Origin: an uncultured Balneola sp.
GTDB lineage: Bacteria; Bacteroidota; Rhodothermia; Balneolales; Balneolaceae
Direction of reading: 5' to 3'
Length of the DNA: 47,922 nucleotides
Assembly: GCA_902529115.1 (NCBI GenBank)
Contig: CABZVB010000015.1
Coordinates: 1 to 47,922 of the forward strand
Position 1 is the first letter of the stretch. Every line of letters starts with the position of its first letter. Below, piece after piece: positions 46,857 through 47,922 of this stretch. The notes below the pieces were generated by a model. The model searched no databases and was not told the origin of the DNA. It saw only the letters and a program-made list of their open reading frames with translations. The position numbers and the translations under genes are program-made.

Positions 46857-47922
46857 TGAAGAAAATAGTATTTCTAACAGGAACTAGAGCTGATTATGGA
46901 AAGCTCAAATCATTAATGAATATAGTTGAAAATTCCAATAGTCATGAATTACATGTTTTTGTAACTGGTATGCACTTGAATCCTACATACGGCTCTACTG
47001 TCGATGAAGTAGTAAAAGCAGGGTTTACTAATATTTACAAATATGTTAATGATGACACAGCAGGATTTATGGATAGAGTATTAGCAAAAACTATTCAAGG
47101 TTTTTCTCAATTTATTTATCAAATAAAACCTGATTTAATTATTGTTCACGGAGATCGAGTTGAGGCACTAGCTGGGTCGATAGTAGGTAGTTTAAATAAT
47201 ATATTAGTTGGTCATATTGAAGGGGGTGAAATATCTGGTACAATTGATGAATTAATACGACACGCAGTTTCGAAGTTATCGCACGTTCATCTCGTTGCAA
47301 ATAATGAAGCAAAAAACAGATTGATACAATTAGGAGAATTTAAAGAATCTATATTTGTAATAGGTTCCCCAGATTTAGACCTAATGGCTAAGGATAGCCT
47401 ACCACAACTCACATTAGTGAAAAATTATTATGAAATAGAATATGATGAATTTGCGATTGCAATGTTTCATCCGGTTACAACTGAATTAAAACATAATAAA
47501 AATCATATAAGAAATTATGTGGATGCTTTGATAGAAACAAACGATAATTATATTGTTATTTATCCTAATAATGATTTAGGATCGGATGAAATATTAAATG
47601 AATATGAACGTTTAAACACTCTAAAGAACTTTAAAGTGTTTCCCTCTTTAAGATTTGAATATTTCCTAAGATTATTAGAAAGCTCTTCATATATCATTGG
47701 TAATTCTAGCGCAGGAATAAGAGAAGCACCATACTATAATATACCTGCTATTGATATTGGCACCAGGCAAAATAATAGAACTACAAATAATTTTATATTT
47801 AATTGCAATTATACTAAAGTTGAAATAATAAAAACAATTAAAAAAGTAAAAGAATATAATAATAAAAGCAATAATGATTATGGACAAAATCATCATTTTG
47901 GTAAAGGAGAAAGTGATAAATT
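46856..47922 (+). CDS. neuC: UDP-N-acetylglucosamine 2-epimerase, hydrolysing (NeuC), partial at right edge
   Basis: An open frame of 355 codons from ATG 46856 to the window end, no stop reached, so the C-terminus is missing by perhaps 20-30 residues. The start MKKIVFLTGTRADYGKLKSL, IIVHGDRVEALAGS, HIEGGEISGTIDELIRHAVS and NSSAGIREAPYYNIPAIDIG are the NeuC pattern. The enzyme makes ManNAc (or its analogue) from the UDP-sugar for NeuB. The order neuA-neuB-neuC with start/stop overlaps shows one operon. A LegG-type enzyme acting on a UDP-diacetamido-trideoxyhexose is the alternative. Confidence 0.9.
   Translation, partial: MKKIVFLTGTRADYGKLKSLMNIVENSNSHELHVFVTGMHLNPTYGSTVDEVVKAGFTNIYKYVNDDTAGFMDRVLAKTIQGFSQFIYQIKPDLIIVHGDRVEALAGSIVGSLNNILVGHIEGGEISGTIDELIRHAVSKLSHVHLVANNEAKNRLIQLGEFKESIFVIGSPDLDLMAKDSLPQLTLVKNYYEIEYDEFAIAMFHPVTTELKHNKNHIRNYVDALIETNDNYIVIYPNNDLGSDEILNEYERLNTLKNFKVFPSLRFEYFLRLLESSSYIIGNSSAGIREAPYYNIPAIDIGTRQNNRTTNNFIFNCNYTKVEIIKTIKKVKEYNNKSNNDYGQNHHFGKGESDK

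Noticed and set aside
1-47922. CRISPR arrays, tRNA or rRNA genes, insertion sequences, phage genes
   Set aside because: No spaced repeats, cloverleaf sequences, transposase or integrase motifs or terminal inverted repeats were found on reading either strand.

Overview
The window looks like chromosomal DNA from an aerobic, probably marine or halophilic bacterium of the FCB group. Rhodothermota/Balneolota or a close relative of Bacteroidota is most likely. The evidence is an alternative complex III (act) locus running straight into a caa3 oxidase whose subunit I carries the A2-type Tyr-Ser motif known from Rhodothermus, the DUF4835 and DUF4175 proteins typical of these phyla, and start codons that almost never have a Shine-Dalgarno sequence. 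The lineage is an inference; there is no rRNA gene to settle it.

Layout. (1) 1-5810, minus strand: fixA-fixB-fixC-fixX, then a glutaryl-CoA dehydrogenase and a partial alpha/beta hydrolase. This is an electron-transfer-flavoprotein module with a likely acyl-CoA dehydrogenase client. (2) 6069-8311: metK (plus) facing a DUF4835 secreted protein (minus). (3) 8618-19088, plus strand: polysaccharide genes: a Wzz-like chain-length protein, a seven-SLBB Wza-like exporter, a WbpA-type UDP-GlcNAc dehydrogenase, a WbpD-type acetyltransferase and UDP-glucose dehydrogenase. Between them sit a glycerate 2-kinase, a BatB-like VWA protein and a HAD-IIB phosphatase. (4) 19085-21356, minus strand: wbpE and wbpB. 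With wbpA and wbpD across the convergent junction they complete the route to UDP-2,3-diacetamido-2,3-dideoxyglucuronate. (5) 21436-39249, minus strand: actA-B-C-D-E-F, a small membrane protein, SCO, ctaC-D-E-F, a metallo-beta-lactamase-fold hydrolase and a DUF4175 protein, packed with very short gaps. This is the terminal respiratory chain from quinol to oxygen. (6) 39654-42161, plus strand: a DUF420 (CtaM-like) membrane protein and a secreted M1 peptidase. (7) 42162-47922: a visibly AT-rich segment with a 650-base non-coding stretch, then a sugar-nucleotide epimerase, an LhgO-type FAD oxidoreductase, and neuA, neuB and neuC (last one cut by the window edge). This is a nonulosonic (sialic-type) acid activation cluster, probably the left part of a surface-glycan island.

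How it fits together. Fix/ETF proteins and the act-cta operon are two sides of the quinone pool: acyl-CoA electrons enter through FixABCX, and quinol is oxidised by complex III-like Act and passed to the caa3 oxidase. The other half of the window makes charged sugar nucleotides (uronic and nonulosonic acids) and the outer-membrane exporter for a polymer. No glycosyltransferase, flippase or polymerase is visible, so assembly genes must lie elsewhere.

No tRNA, rRNA, CRISPR array, insertion sequence or confident riboswitch was found. The most interesting points are a diheme ActE whose second cytochrome c domain resembles that of CtaC, the LhgO-type oxidase coupled into the nonulosonate cluster, and the split diacetamido-glucuronate pathway.
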